Positions 27,356 to 34,713 of a stretch of DNA of 64,000 bases are shown here, piece after piece. Positions within the stretch are counted from its first letter, which is position 1; the number at the start of each line of letters is the position of its first letter. The notes under the pieces were generated by a model. That model was not told where the DNA came from. It did no database searches and saw only the letters and a program-made list of their open reading frames with translations. This stretch comes from Bacteroidota bacterium (GTDB lineage Bacteria; Bacteroidota; Bacteroidia; Chitinophagales; Chitinophagaceae), in NCBI GenBank assembly GCA_028876495.1, contig JAGWRO010000062.1:141807-205806 (forward strand). The letters run 5' to 3'. The translations under genes and the position numbers were made by a program.

Positions 27356-28519
27356 GTGGATTATATAAACAAAAATAACATGACTAGGCGGCCTTTTCTT
27401 GAAAGACTTGCCGCTTTTAATTTTGACAGGTTTTATACTCCCCGAACCCGTTTTTTATTTCACTTTTTAATGTGGCTTATATTCACTTTTCTTCTACAAA
27501 TTACCTTGTTTTTCGATTCCAGCCTTCCTTTGAACAATACTTTTGCTTTTGCGGGCAGAAGTTTGATATGTAATATGACTCTTTTTTATCTTTTTTTTTA
27601 TGTTGTCGTTCCGCATACAATTTTAAGAAACAGGATTATTCTTGCGATCCTTTCTATCCCGGTTTGTATAATAATATGGCTCATTCTTAACCACGTGTGC
27701 CTGGTTTTTATTGGCAGGCATTTTAAGGTAGAAGCACCTTATTATAAGCAAGGCATAGAAGCGCATCTCCACCGAAGTATTGCCAGCGAAATATCACCTA
27801 TGAATATTCTTGTCGGACTGGTTCCTATATTTTATTCTATTTCACCGTTCTTCTTTACTAAGATCGTTTTTGATATTATTCGATTTTATTCCAAATGGTT
27901 CAAATCAGAAAAAAAGACGGTGAAATTAGAAATCGAGAAATTAAATCTTGAAAAGGATTTTCTGAAGGCGCAGCTTAACCCTCATTTTTTATTTAATACC
28001 TTAAACAATTTATACGGTCTTTCTTTGCGAAGTGACCCGCAAACTCCACTGGTGATTACCCAGCTTTCAGAAATGATGCGCTATACTCTTTATGAATCTA
28101 ATGCTGAAATGGTACCTGTTGCCAAAGAACTTGAATATCTTAAGAATTATGTTCTTATGGAAAAAATGCGTTATAAAAATAATACAGACATAACATTTAA
28201 TATCGATGATTCACAAGTAGACAGACAAATGATTGCACCATTACTTACTTTTACTTTTGTTGAGAACGGATTCAAATATGGATTAAAATCGAAGAATGAA
28301 GGATTTATAAAAATTAATATTTCTGTTCTCGACAATATTTTTTATTTTACTATAGTAAATGATAAAACAGAAAAAAATACTCAGAAAGAATTTGGGGGAA
28401 TAGGCCATGAAAATGTAAGAAAGCGATTACAACTTTTATATCCCGAAAAGCATGAATTGGAAATATCAGACCGGGGTAAAACATTTTATGTTGGGTTGGT
28501 GATAAATCTACAAAAATAA
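27356..28519 (+). CDS. LytS-type membrane sensor histidine kinase
   Basis: A 387-aa kinase of the HisKA_7TM/LytS-like (His_kinase PF06580) group. Four N-terminal membrane helices lie at about 33-53, 68-88, 93-118 and 150-176. The phospho-acceptor His210 is in LNPHFLFNTLNNLYG, followed by the ATPase with LLTFTFVENGFKYGL and GGIGHENVRKRLQLLYP. It has no extracellular sensor domain beyond short loops, which suits small hydrophobic or membrane-borne signals. It starts with GTG 7 bp after lanB (an in-frame ATG is at 27380) and is followed 2 bp later by its response regulator. Confidence 0.92.
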   Translation: MDYINKNNMTRRPFLERLAAFNFDRFYTPRTRFLFHFLMWLIFTFLLQITLFFDSSLPLNNTFAFAGRSLICNMTLFYLFFYVVVPHTILRNRIILAILSIPVCIIIWLILNHVCLVFIGRHFKVEAPYYKQGIEAHLHRSIASEISPMNILVGLVPIFYSISPFFFTKIVFDIIRFYSKWFKSEKKTVKLEIEKLNLEKDFLKAQLNPHFLFNTLNNLYGLSLRSDPQTPLVITQLSEMMRYTLYESNAEMVPVAKELEYLKNYVLMEKMRYKNNTDITFNIDDSQVDRQMIAPLLTFTFVENGFKYGLKSKNEGFIKINISVLDNIFYFTIVNDKTEKNTQKEFGGIGHENVRKRLQLLYPEKHELEISDRGKTFYVGLVINLQK

Positions 28520-28521
28520 AT

Positions 28522-29238
28522 ATGAGTACAATTAAATGTCTGATTATAGATGATGAGCCAATAGGTCGTGAGATTACGGAAAACTTTGCAAAGCATATTC
28601 ATTTTCTGGAAGTGGTGGCTGTATGTGAAGATGCATTAGAAGCAATGGACATCCTTGAAAATACTCAAATTGATCTATTACTTACCGATATACAAATGCC
28701 TAAAATTAATGGGTTGGAGTTGGTTTCTTCCTTACCTTCTCCACCGATCATCATCTTTATTACCGCTCATGACAAATTTGCAATAAATAGCTTTGAATTG
28801 GGTGTTGCCGATTATTTATTGAAGCCGGTGGCTTTTGACAGGTTTTTAAAGGCTATTAACAAGGCTAAATTAGAAATTGAAATTCGAAAGGGTGCTTCAT
28901 TAAATCCGAATAAAAGTAGTGAACATATTTTTATTAAGGCTAACAACAAATTAAACAAAATTAATTACAGTGATATCCTTTACATAGAATCTTTAAAGGA
29001 TTATATAAAAATATTTACTGCAGAAGAGGTTTTGATAACCTATTCGAGCATGAAAGCTATAGAAGAAAAATTACCACTCATGCAGTTTGTCAGGATTCAT
29101 AATTCGTATCTTGTATCCATAAAAGCTGTAAAGGCAGTAATGGGAAACACGGTTGAGTTAACCAACGAAGTATCATTACCGATCTCCAAAAGTCGTAAAG
29201 ACGAACTATTTGCTGCTTTAGATATCAATAATCAATAA
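28522..29238 (+). CDS. LytTR-family response regulator
   Basis: A 238-aa cytoplasmic regulator. The receiver domain occupies about residues 4-120, with acidic pocket IIDDEP and phospho-acceptor Asp56 (LLLTDIQMP) and Lys in LLKPVAFDRF. The LytTR DNA-binding domain covers about 132-232: IFIKANNKLNKINYSDILYIESLKDYIKIF and VRIHNSYLVSIKAVKAV. LytTR proteins bind direct repeats of about 9 bp with a 21-bp period, and three such sites (R1, R2, R3) lie within 6 kb. It is cotranscribed with lanB and the LytS kinase. Confidence 0.93.
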   Translation: MSTIKCLIIDDEPIGREITENFAKHIHFLEVVAVCEDALEAMDILENTQIDLLLTDIQMPKINGLELVSSLPSPPIIIFITAHDKFAINSFELGVADYLLKPVAFDRFLKAINKAKLEIEIRKGASLNPNKSSEHIFIKANNKLNKINYSDILYIESLKDYIKIFTAEEVLITYSSMKAIEEKLPLMQFVRIHNSYLVSIKAVKAVMGNTVELTNEVSLPISKSRKDELFAALDINNQ

Positions 29239-29280
29239 TTATTTTCTACTACTGTGAAGGCTCTGCCATCTTTTAAAAGT

Positions 29281-29412
29281 ATGGAATCCGTTATATTAAA
29301 AGTTGATTCTAAAAAAATAAATTTTTCAACTGATATAAAGGTTAGAAGCGGTAATTTGAAAATGGAATTAGCCAATATTGGCATATTGTCGGATTTTCCA
29401 AAAATCCCCTAA
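29281..29412 (+). CDS. Short peptide ORF P1 downstream of lytR
   Basis: A 43-codon frame 42 bp after lytR, starting MESVILKVDSKKINFSTDIK. It has no Cys and no signal peptide. Its VILKVDS resembles VIVKFDS in P2, hinting at a shared leader-type element. An in-frame GTG at 29254 would add nine residues. It could be the last gene of the lanB operon or a decayed peptide gene. Function is unknown. Confidence 0.35.
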   Translation: MESVILKVDSKKINFSTDIKVRSGNLKMELANIGILSDFPKIP

Positions 29413-29420
29413 TTGTGGTT

Positions 29421-29489
29421 AATTGTCGAGTATTTCTGTCTAAACGTCTAAAATATTTTTAAACTAAGATGATAAAAGTAAGTTTTGCA
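29421..29489 (+). promoter_or_regulatory. LytTR-type promoter module R3, upstream of P2
   Basis: Half-sites AATTGTCGAG (29421-29430) and AAACGTCTAA (29442-29451) are 21 bp apart. TAAGTTTTGCA (29479-29489) begins 33 bp after the GTC of the second half-site, exactly as in R1 and R2. Transcription would begin near 29495, just before the P2 ATG at 29514. Confidence 0.7.
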
Positions 29490-29513
29490 TCTAATCATCT
29501 AAAAAAATCTCGT

Positions 29514-29678
29514 ATGACTTCAACTACTTTAAATTCCAAGAAAGAAAATTTACTGGTTAGGAAAAATGTTATTGTAAAGTTTGATTCGGCTCATTCTAAG
29601 AATGACTCGCAAAAGCGTAATATGAATAGGATAACTATTACAATCCCTACTATTATAGGAACATCAATTGCCTATTAA
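29514..29678 (+). CDS. Candidate LanB precursor peptide P2 (cysteine-free)
   Basis: A 54-aa ORF. The frame is open back to an ATG at 29469, but that lies upstream of the R3 -7 box, so I start at 29514 (MTSTTLNSKKENLLVRKNVI). The N-terminal part is polar and charged, with SKKENLLVRKNVI resembling the KKE-rich leaders of Bacteroidota LanB substrates. The C-terminal ~18 residues (MNRITITIPTIIGTSIAY) are hydrophobic with four Thr and one Ser and no Cys. Dehydration without lanthionine rings would fit the absence of LanC. It has a dedicated LytTR-type promoter and a short leader. Function as a precursor is inferred from context. Confidence 0.5.
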   Translation: MTSTTLNSKKENLLVRKNVIVKFDSAHSKNDSQKRNMNRITITIPTIIGTSIAY

Positions 29679-29783
29679 TAGATTTTCCGAAATTTAGCAA
29701 TCGCCTCATTTCTTTAAAACGTCGGGCTACTCTGTTTATCGTTTGAAAAAGGGTTTGTAGTTCTGTTAGTAAATTTAATTTTA

Positions 29784-29808
29784 TTTACCTGGGGGTAAAA
29801 ATTTTTTA
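29784..29808 (+). terminator. Weak hairpin after P2
   Basis: TTTACC pairs with GGTAAA across a short G-rich loop, followed by AATTTTTT. It is a plausible end for the P2 transcript, about 105 bp after its stop. Confidence 0.35.
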
Positions 29809-29940
29809 CTTGCTTAAGACAAATTTTTGCCCGTTTGATTAAAAAAAAACGAAGCGGATAAATTCAGTTATACCAAAACTGATCTCTTATAAAAATTTTG
29901 TTATTATATAATTAATAATACAAAAGAATATTGAGTTACT

Positions 29941-29988
29941 GAAAATAAAAAGCCCGTAAACATTTCGTTCTACGGGCTTTTTATTTTC
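29941..29988. terminator. Perfect bidirectional terminator
   Basis: An 18-bp perfect stem (29941-29958 with 29971-29988; core AAAAAGCCCGTA / TACGGGCTTTTT) and a 12-nt loop, with A-tracts and T-tracts on both sides. It separates the rightward LanB/LytTR genes from the leftward AraC-type regulator. Confidence 0.9.
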
Positions 29989-30210
29989 TTTGAATTTAAT
30001 TTTGTCGGGTAGACAAGATGATTTCAAAACTCGTAAAACAATTTATTATCAAAAAATTACACATTAAAAAATTCTCCGAGTAACCGAATTAGTAACCTAA
30101 CGTTATTATTCAAATTTGGGCAAAATATTTGGTTTAGAAAAATTAAATAATTTTCAACTCTCGGTCCTTTTAAGCTTTGGATCAATTATTATTTTCTTGT
30201 TTTAGCAATT

Positions 30211-30978
30211 TTATTTTTTAAGTTGCATTGAATGCATATATTCTGTTGGTGTCATATTGAATTGCTTTTGAAAATTTCTTGTGAAATTGCTTTGGGAGCT
30301 ATAGCCTACGATTGCAGATATTTCATAAATTTTATAATCGCCGCCGGCGAGAAGTTCAGCTGCTTTTTTTAACTTGATTACATTAATTAATTCAAGAGGA
30401 GACAGATCTGAAACTGCTTTTATTTTGCGATAAAGAGTTACCCTGCTCATGTTCATCATTCCGGCCAGTTTCTCTACATCCATTTCTGTATCTTCCAATC
30501 GTTGAGAAATAGTTTCATTTAAAGTTTCTAAAAAAAGTGCATCAGCTTTTGAATGAGCCATACTTTTGATATGGACTAGTGGAGATCCTGCAAAATATTC
30601 TTTTATCTTATTTCTGTTGGCCAAAAGACTTGTGATTTGAGCCAACAAATGCTCTTTTGAAAAAGGCTTTTCAATATAGGCATCAGTGCCTAGCTCAAGT
30701 CCTTTTACTTTTGATTGAAGCGTGTTTTTGGCGGTGAGAAGTATTACAGGAATGTGGCTGTATTCGAAGTTCGATTTTACAATTTTACAAAATTCAAACC
30801 CGTCCATTTCCGGCATCATTACATCACAGATTATAAGTTGCAGGGCTTCATTGGATAGGATTTCCAGGGCTTCTTTCCCATTTTCTGCTTTTAAAATCCG
30901 ATATTTATCTCTCAAAATCCTTTCGAGGAAATCAAGAATATCTTCTTCATCATCAATAAGTAAAATAAGGGGTAACAT
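30211..30978 (-). CDS. AraC-type response regulator (REC + HTH_18)
   Basis: A 255-aa regulator with a receiver domain (residues ~4-118; DDEED acidic pocket, phospho-acceptor Asp52 in IICDVMMPEMDG, Lys in IEKPFSKEHL) and an AraC helix-turn-helix (~155-252; EMDVEKLAGMMNMSRVTLYRKIK, GYSSQSNFTRNFQKQFNMTPTEY). It corresponds to the C-terminal third of a hybrid two-component system. Its ATG is in the same frame as the upstream kinase, separated by one TAA stop and two codons, so the pair looks like a hybrid regulator split by a single stop. It should control the neighbouring polysaccharide locus. Confidence 0.93.
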   Translation of the reverse strand: MLPLILLIDDEEDILDFLERILRDKYRILKAENGKEALEILSNEALQLIICDVMMPEMDGFEFCKIVKSNFEYSHIPVILLTAKNTLQSKVKGLELGTDAYIEKPFSKEHLLAQITSLLANRNKIKEYFAGSPLVHIKSMAHSKADALFLETLNETISQRLEDTEMDVEKLAGMMNMSRVTLYRKIKAVSDLSPLELINVIKLKKAAELLAGGDYKIYEISAIVGYSSQSNFTRNFQKQFNMTPTEYMHSMQLKK

Positions 30979-30984
30979 GTTTTT

Positions 30985-33900
30985 TTAAATTTTCTCAATC
31001 TGTAATTTTTTATGTAAACGCAGTTTATCTTCTGGGTGTTCAGTATTTAAGGGTAAAGTAAGCAAAAAAGTATTGAAATCACTTTCCATGAAAATTAATT
31101 CCAGACTTCCTTTGTGCAGTTCAGTAAGTGATCTGGCCAGCGCCAGCCCAATACCAGTCCCTTTTTGATTTTTCGTTTCTTTAATTCTATAAAAAGGTTC
31201 AAAAATCTTTTCAGAAAACTCTTTTTTAATAACAAAACCGTCATTTTCAAATATAATAGAAAATGAATTTTTCTCTTTTTCTACCGGCATTATTTTTATC
31301 AAAACTTTCTTTTTAGCGTATTTCACTGCATTAGATATCAAGTTGCTAAAGATCTTTTGCAATGCTTCAGCATCTGCCTGCGCAAATACCGGAGAAGAGG
31401 TTAGGATCAGGTCAAAATCAAGCCCCTTCTTTTGAGCAAGTATTTTAAAGCTTAGATAGTTTTCTTTCAATAGCTCATTCACATTTACCCGGGTAAAATC
31501 GAGTGTAAACTTTTTAACTTCGGTTTGCCTGAAATCCAATACCTGTGATACCAACTGGGTAAGTCTATTGGTATTACGATCCAGGCAGTCGAGATCTTCT
31601 TTTATTTCCGGGATGTCCGCTTTTTTTTCAAGAAGATTTTCAACCGGACCTTTAATCAGGGTTAAGGGTGTTCTTATTTCATGAGCTACATTGGTAAAAA
31701 AATCAATCTTACTTTCATAAATTTCTTTTTCTTTTTTTTCATGTTGCCTATTATGGTAGTTATTCAAAATGTAATAGAAAATTAATATTCCAATTAAGGT
31801 ATATATAAGATAGGCCCACCAGGTAGCCCAAATTGGCGGCGAAATTATAATTGTAAGATGTTTCTCATTTTGATTTCGCCAAACTCCGTTTAAAGAGGCT
31901 TTTATTTTGAAAATATATTTTCCGGGCGAAAGGTTGGTAAAATATACTTTCCGGTTAGTCTTGAGAATAGTCCAATCTTTATCCAATCCTTCCAGTTCAT
32001 ATTTATAATTTGTCATTTCCGGAGAAATATAACTTAAGGCTGCAAAGTCAAAACTGATTGAAGATTTATAATAGGGCAATTTGATTTTATCAGTACACAC
32101 AATTGCCTGTTGCAAAAGATTACTGTCTTTTTTGGGATTTATATCCTCACTAAAAACCTGCATTCCTGTTATGTATACCGGAGGAATGAAGTCGTGTTCT
32201 GATATTTTGTCGGGCATAAAAGAAATCATCCCTTTTACACTACCAAAGTATAAGCGGCCGGTAGAATCTTTATAACCTGAGTGATAATTAAATTGGTTAT
32301 TCAATAAACCGTTTGCCTGGGTAATAACAACAGGGCTTTTTAACCCCGGCCTGAAATGGACAAGGCCCCTTGAAGTGCTTGCCCAAAGATTTTTATTATT
32401 ATCTTCCAATACCTTAAAAATAAAGTTTGACGGAAGACCATTCCTGGTAGTGTATTCAGTAAATTTTTTCCTGCTGCTGTCTAATTGGCAAAGGCCACCT
32501 CCCTCTGTAGAAAACCATATGTTGCAATTACTGTCTTCAAATACATCATTCACATAATTATTATTAAGACTATTCTTGTTACCGGGTTCATTAAATAGGT
32601 GACCGCTTTGGTGAGTGACAGGATTGAACCAAAACACCCCATCATTATTAGTACCTGCCCATATTAATTTATTATGGCTTTCTATTAGGCTCGTTATGAA
32701 AATATTTTCAGGAATTTCCTTAGGACAAAAGAATTCATCTTTTTGCCTGTTATAATAGTATAAACCGTTGCTCGTGCCTACGAGTATCTTTCCACTACTG
32801 GTGCGGTAAAAGCAAAGGGCGAAATTACTTCGAAGGCCGTTGATGCCAGGTTTTGACGAAAAGTGTTTTTTTATTTCGCCGGTACGAATATCCATTAAAT
32901 CGATACCATGTTCAAAAGTTCCAATCCACAAGTTGTTGCCATCAGCTAAAACACCATGAATATTGGTATATGCTATACTGTTTTTTTTTCCGGTTGGTTT
33001 AAAATTCTGAAGCTTTCCGGTAGCAGCACTTATTTTATTTAACCCTCCGTCTTCAGTTCCTACCCAGAGATTGCCGAACTTGTCCCTGCAAATTTCGCGT
33101 ACTGCATTGCCGTAAATGGGATGTTCAGTACTTCCCGGAAAATATTTTATGAATAGTGCATTTTGCCTATCGTAATAATTGATTCCTCCAAAAAAAGTGC
33201 CTGCCCATATTGCGCCTTCCTTGTCTTTAAAAAGAGTATAGATCGCATTATCATCTAATGAATAATTATCCTTGTAATTTTTTTTTAGGTTGGTAAAAGT
33301 CCTGGTATCACAATGATAAATAAAAATACCCGTTTCAGTTGCAATCCAATATTCATTGTCGGCACTTTTTAAAATGTCTCTTACAAAAATGGTTGTTTTA
33401 TCACGGTTGTAAGTAAGTATATCTTTATAACTACCAGTGGCGATGTCAAAGAGTTTAAGCCCCTGGCTAGTGGTACCTATAAAAATTGAATTATCGCCTC
33501 CGCGTATTTTTTGAACCCACCTCGAAGAAGGAGTCTTTGAATGAGAGAAAATGTCAAAAGCAGTAAATGTTTCTTTGTCAGGATTAAATTTTTCTAAATA
33601 ACCATTTTCAGTAGAAGCCCATATCTCACCGTCATCAGACATACAAAGAGACGTAGCCCTAAAATAAGTGAGTGGATTAAATTCTTTTAATTTATTGGTT
33701 TCAAAATTAAAGCGGCAGATAGTATTAGAGGAAATAAACCACAACTGTTCTTTGTTATCAATTGTAATATCATATATGTTGCTTAGTGAATCAATAAAAG
33801 GTTCAAGTTTTTCTTTTTCAGGATTAAATTTATATAATCCACTTTGGGCACCTACCCATAACATTCCGTTCTTGCCTGGTAATATGCTGAAAAAATAATC

Positions 33901-34161
33901 TGTAGCCAGGTGTTTCTCATCTTCGGGATAATTGATACGAAATACTTTAAAATGAAATCCGTCAAAACGATTCAGTCCGTCTTTTGTGGCAAACCACACA
34001 AATCCTTTCGAATCCTGGCTTATAAAGTAAACCGTATTATTGGAAAGTCCGTTCTCAACCTGGTAATGTCTGAAATAATAAGGCTGGCTGTAAGCATCTT
34101 TTTGAAAAAATGCCAAAAAGATAATTAAAGAATAAAAAAAATTTAAGATAAAATTTTTCAT
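30985..34161 (-). CDS. Hybrid-type sensor histidine kinase with two-bladed-propeller sensor (HTCS N-terminal part)
   Basis: A 1058-aa inner-membrane sensor. After a signal/anchor, about 14 Reg_prop repeats (such as SKGFVWFATKDGLNRFD and KFGNLWVGTEDGGLNKI) form a periplasmic double propeller. A Y_Y_Y domain follows (YKYELEGLDKDWTIL, NLSPGKYIFKIKA), then one transmembrane helix near 770-790, HisKA with His827 (VAHEIRTPLTLIKGPVENLL) and HATPase_c (NLISNAVKYAKK, GTGIGLALARSL). These sensors bind oligosaccharides from the cognate locus. Unlike standard HTCS proteins the receiver and AraC domains are in the next gene. SusC is divergent 550 bp upstream. Confidence 0.95.
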   Translation of the reverse strand: MKNFILNFFYSLIIFLAFFQKDAYSQPYYFRHYQVENGLSNNTVYFISQDSKGFVWFATKDGLNRFDGFHFKVFRINYPEDEKHLATDYFFSILPGKNGMLWVGAQSGLYKFNPEKEKLEPFIDSLSNIYDITIDNKEQLWFISSNTICRFNFETNKLKEFNPLTYFRATSLCMSDDGEIWASTENGYLEKFNPDKETFTAFDIFSHSKTPSSRWVQKIRGGDNSIFIGTTSQGLKLFDIATGSYKDILTYNRDKTTIFVRDILKSADNEYWIATETGIFIYHCDTRTFTNLKKNYKDNYSLDDNAIYTLFKDKEGAIWAGTFFGGINYYDRQNALFIKYFPGSTEHPIYGNAVREICRDKFGNLWVGTEDGGLNKISAATGKLQNFKPTGKKNSIAYTNIHGVLADGNNLWIGTFEHGIDLMDIRTGEIKKHFSSKPGINGLRSNFALCFYRTSSGKILVGTSNGLYYYNRQKDEFFCPKEIPENIFITSLIESHNKLIWAGTNNDGVFWFNPVTHQSGHLFNEPGNKNSLNNNYVNDVFEDSNCNIWFSTEGGGLCQLDSSRKKFTEYTTRNGLPSNFIFKVLEDNNKNLWASTSRGLVHFRPGLKSPVVITQANGLLNNQFNYHSGYKDSTGRLYFGSVKGMISFMPDKISEHDFIPPVYITGMQVFSEDINPKKDSNLLQQAIVCTDKIKLPYYKSSISFDFAALSYISPEMTNYKYELEGLDKDWTILKTNRKVYFTNLSPGKYIFKIKASLNGVWRNQNEKHLTIIISPPIWATWWAYLIYTLIGILIFYYILNNYHNRQHEKKEKEIYESKIDFFTNVAHEIRTPLTLIKGPVENLLEKKADIPEIKEDLDCLDRNTNRLTQLVSQVLDFRQTEVKKFTLDFTRVNVNELLKENYLSFKILAQKKGLDFDLILTSSPVFAQADAEALQKIFSNLISNAVKYAKKKVLIKIMPVEKEKNSFSIIFENDGFVIKKEFSEKIFEPFYRIKETKNQKGTGIGLALARSLTELHKGSLELIFMESDFNTFLLTLPLNTEHPEDKLRLHKKLQIEKI

Positions 34162-34713
34162 GGTTGGGTAAATCAGATAGTTATCGGCAGCCTATTGTTT
34201 ATTTCCCGCCCAGGCTGAATTCTGTTAGGAGGGGTTTGTTAGCAAAAGTGAATTAAGATTCTTCATTATCTATTTTTTTTCTTAATTATTGTTTCTGAAT
34301 CTTAATTTCTAATTCCCAAAATTCGTCAACAATTTAACGATATGAAGTGAAGTTAGAAAAAAAATGGAAAGGGAAATTTATTTTAAAATGTTCAAAATCT
34401 TTTGCCAGGGGGCTGAAATCAATACCAACAAAGCATTCGTGCTTCATTTACATCATTTAATCCAATTTTCCAAAAACAAATTGAAACAAAAAGCTAAAAT
34501 TTTGATACTTTCTGAATAAAGGAAACCAATATTTAGTAGGTACTTCACACCCTGAATTAAAAACGCTTTTACGTAATTGCATTGAACCCCGAAAAGAAGC
34601 TTGAAATTTAAAATTAACAATAACGCTTAATACCCTTTAGTTGAGAATTAAATAATGACATTTCCAAAAAATGGCATATAAATTTTTATTAGAATTAAAG
34701 CCCTTATTTAACA
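34162..34713. promoter_or_regulatory. Divergent region between sensor kinase and susC
   Basis: 552 AT-rich bases with promoters for both directions. TTGAAACAAAAAG at 34481 followed by TGATACTTT at 34503 (21-bp offset) resembles the direct repeats ahead of galK and may be a regulator site or a -7 element. No open frame of note. Confidence 0.4.

Larger units (their letters stand above)
29239..30210. other. 972-bp region with two short peptide ORFs, promoter R3 and terminators
   Basis: The space after lytR and before the convergent AraC-type regulator. It holds ORF P1 (29281-29412), promoter R3 (29421-29489), ORF P2 (29514-29678), a weak hairpin at 29784-29808 and a perfect 18-bp bidirectional terminator (29941-29988). 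From 29990 to 30210 I see nothing beyond AT-rich sequence. Confidence 0.6.

Noticed and set aside
29721..29745. A fourth LytTR-like pair (ACGTCGGG and ATCGTTTG)
   Set aside because: Spacing is 20 rather than 21 bp and there is no TAANNTTTGCA box 33 bp downstream.
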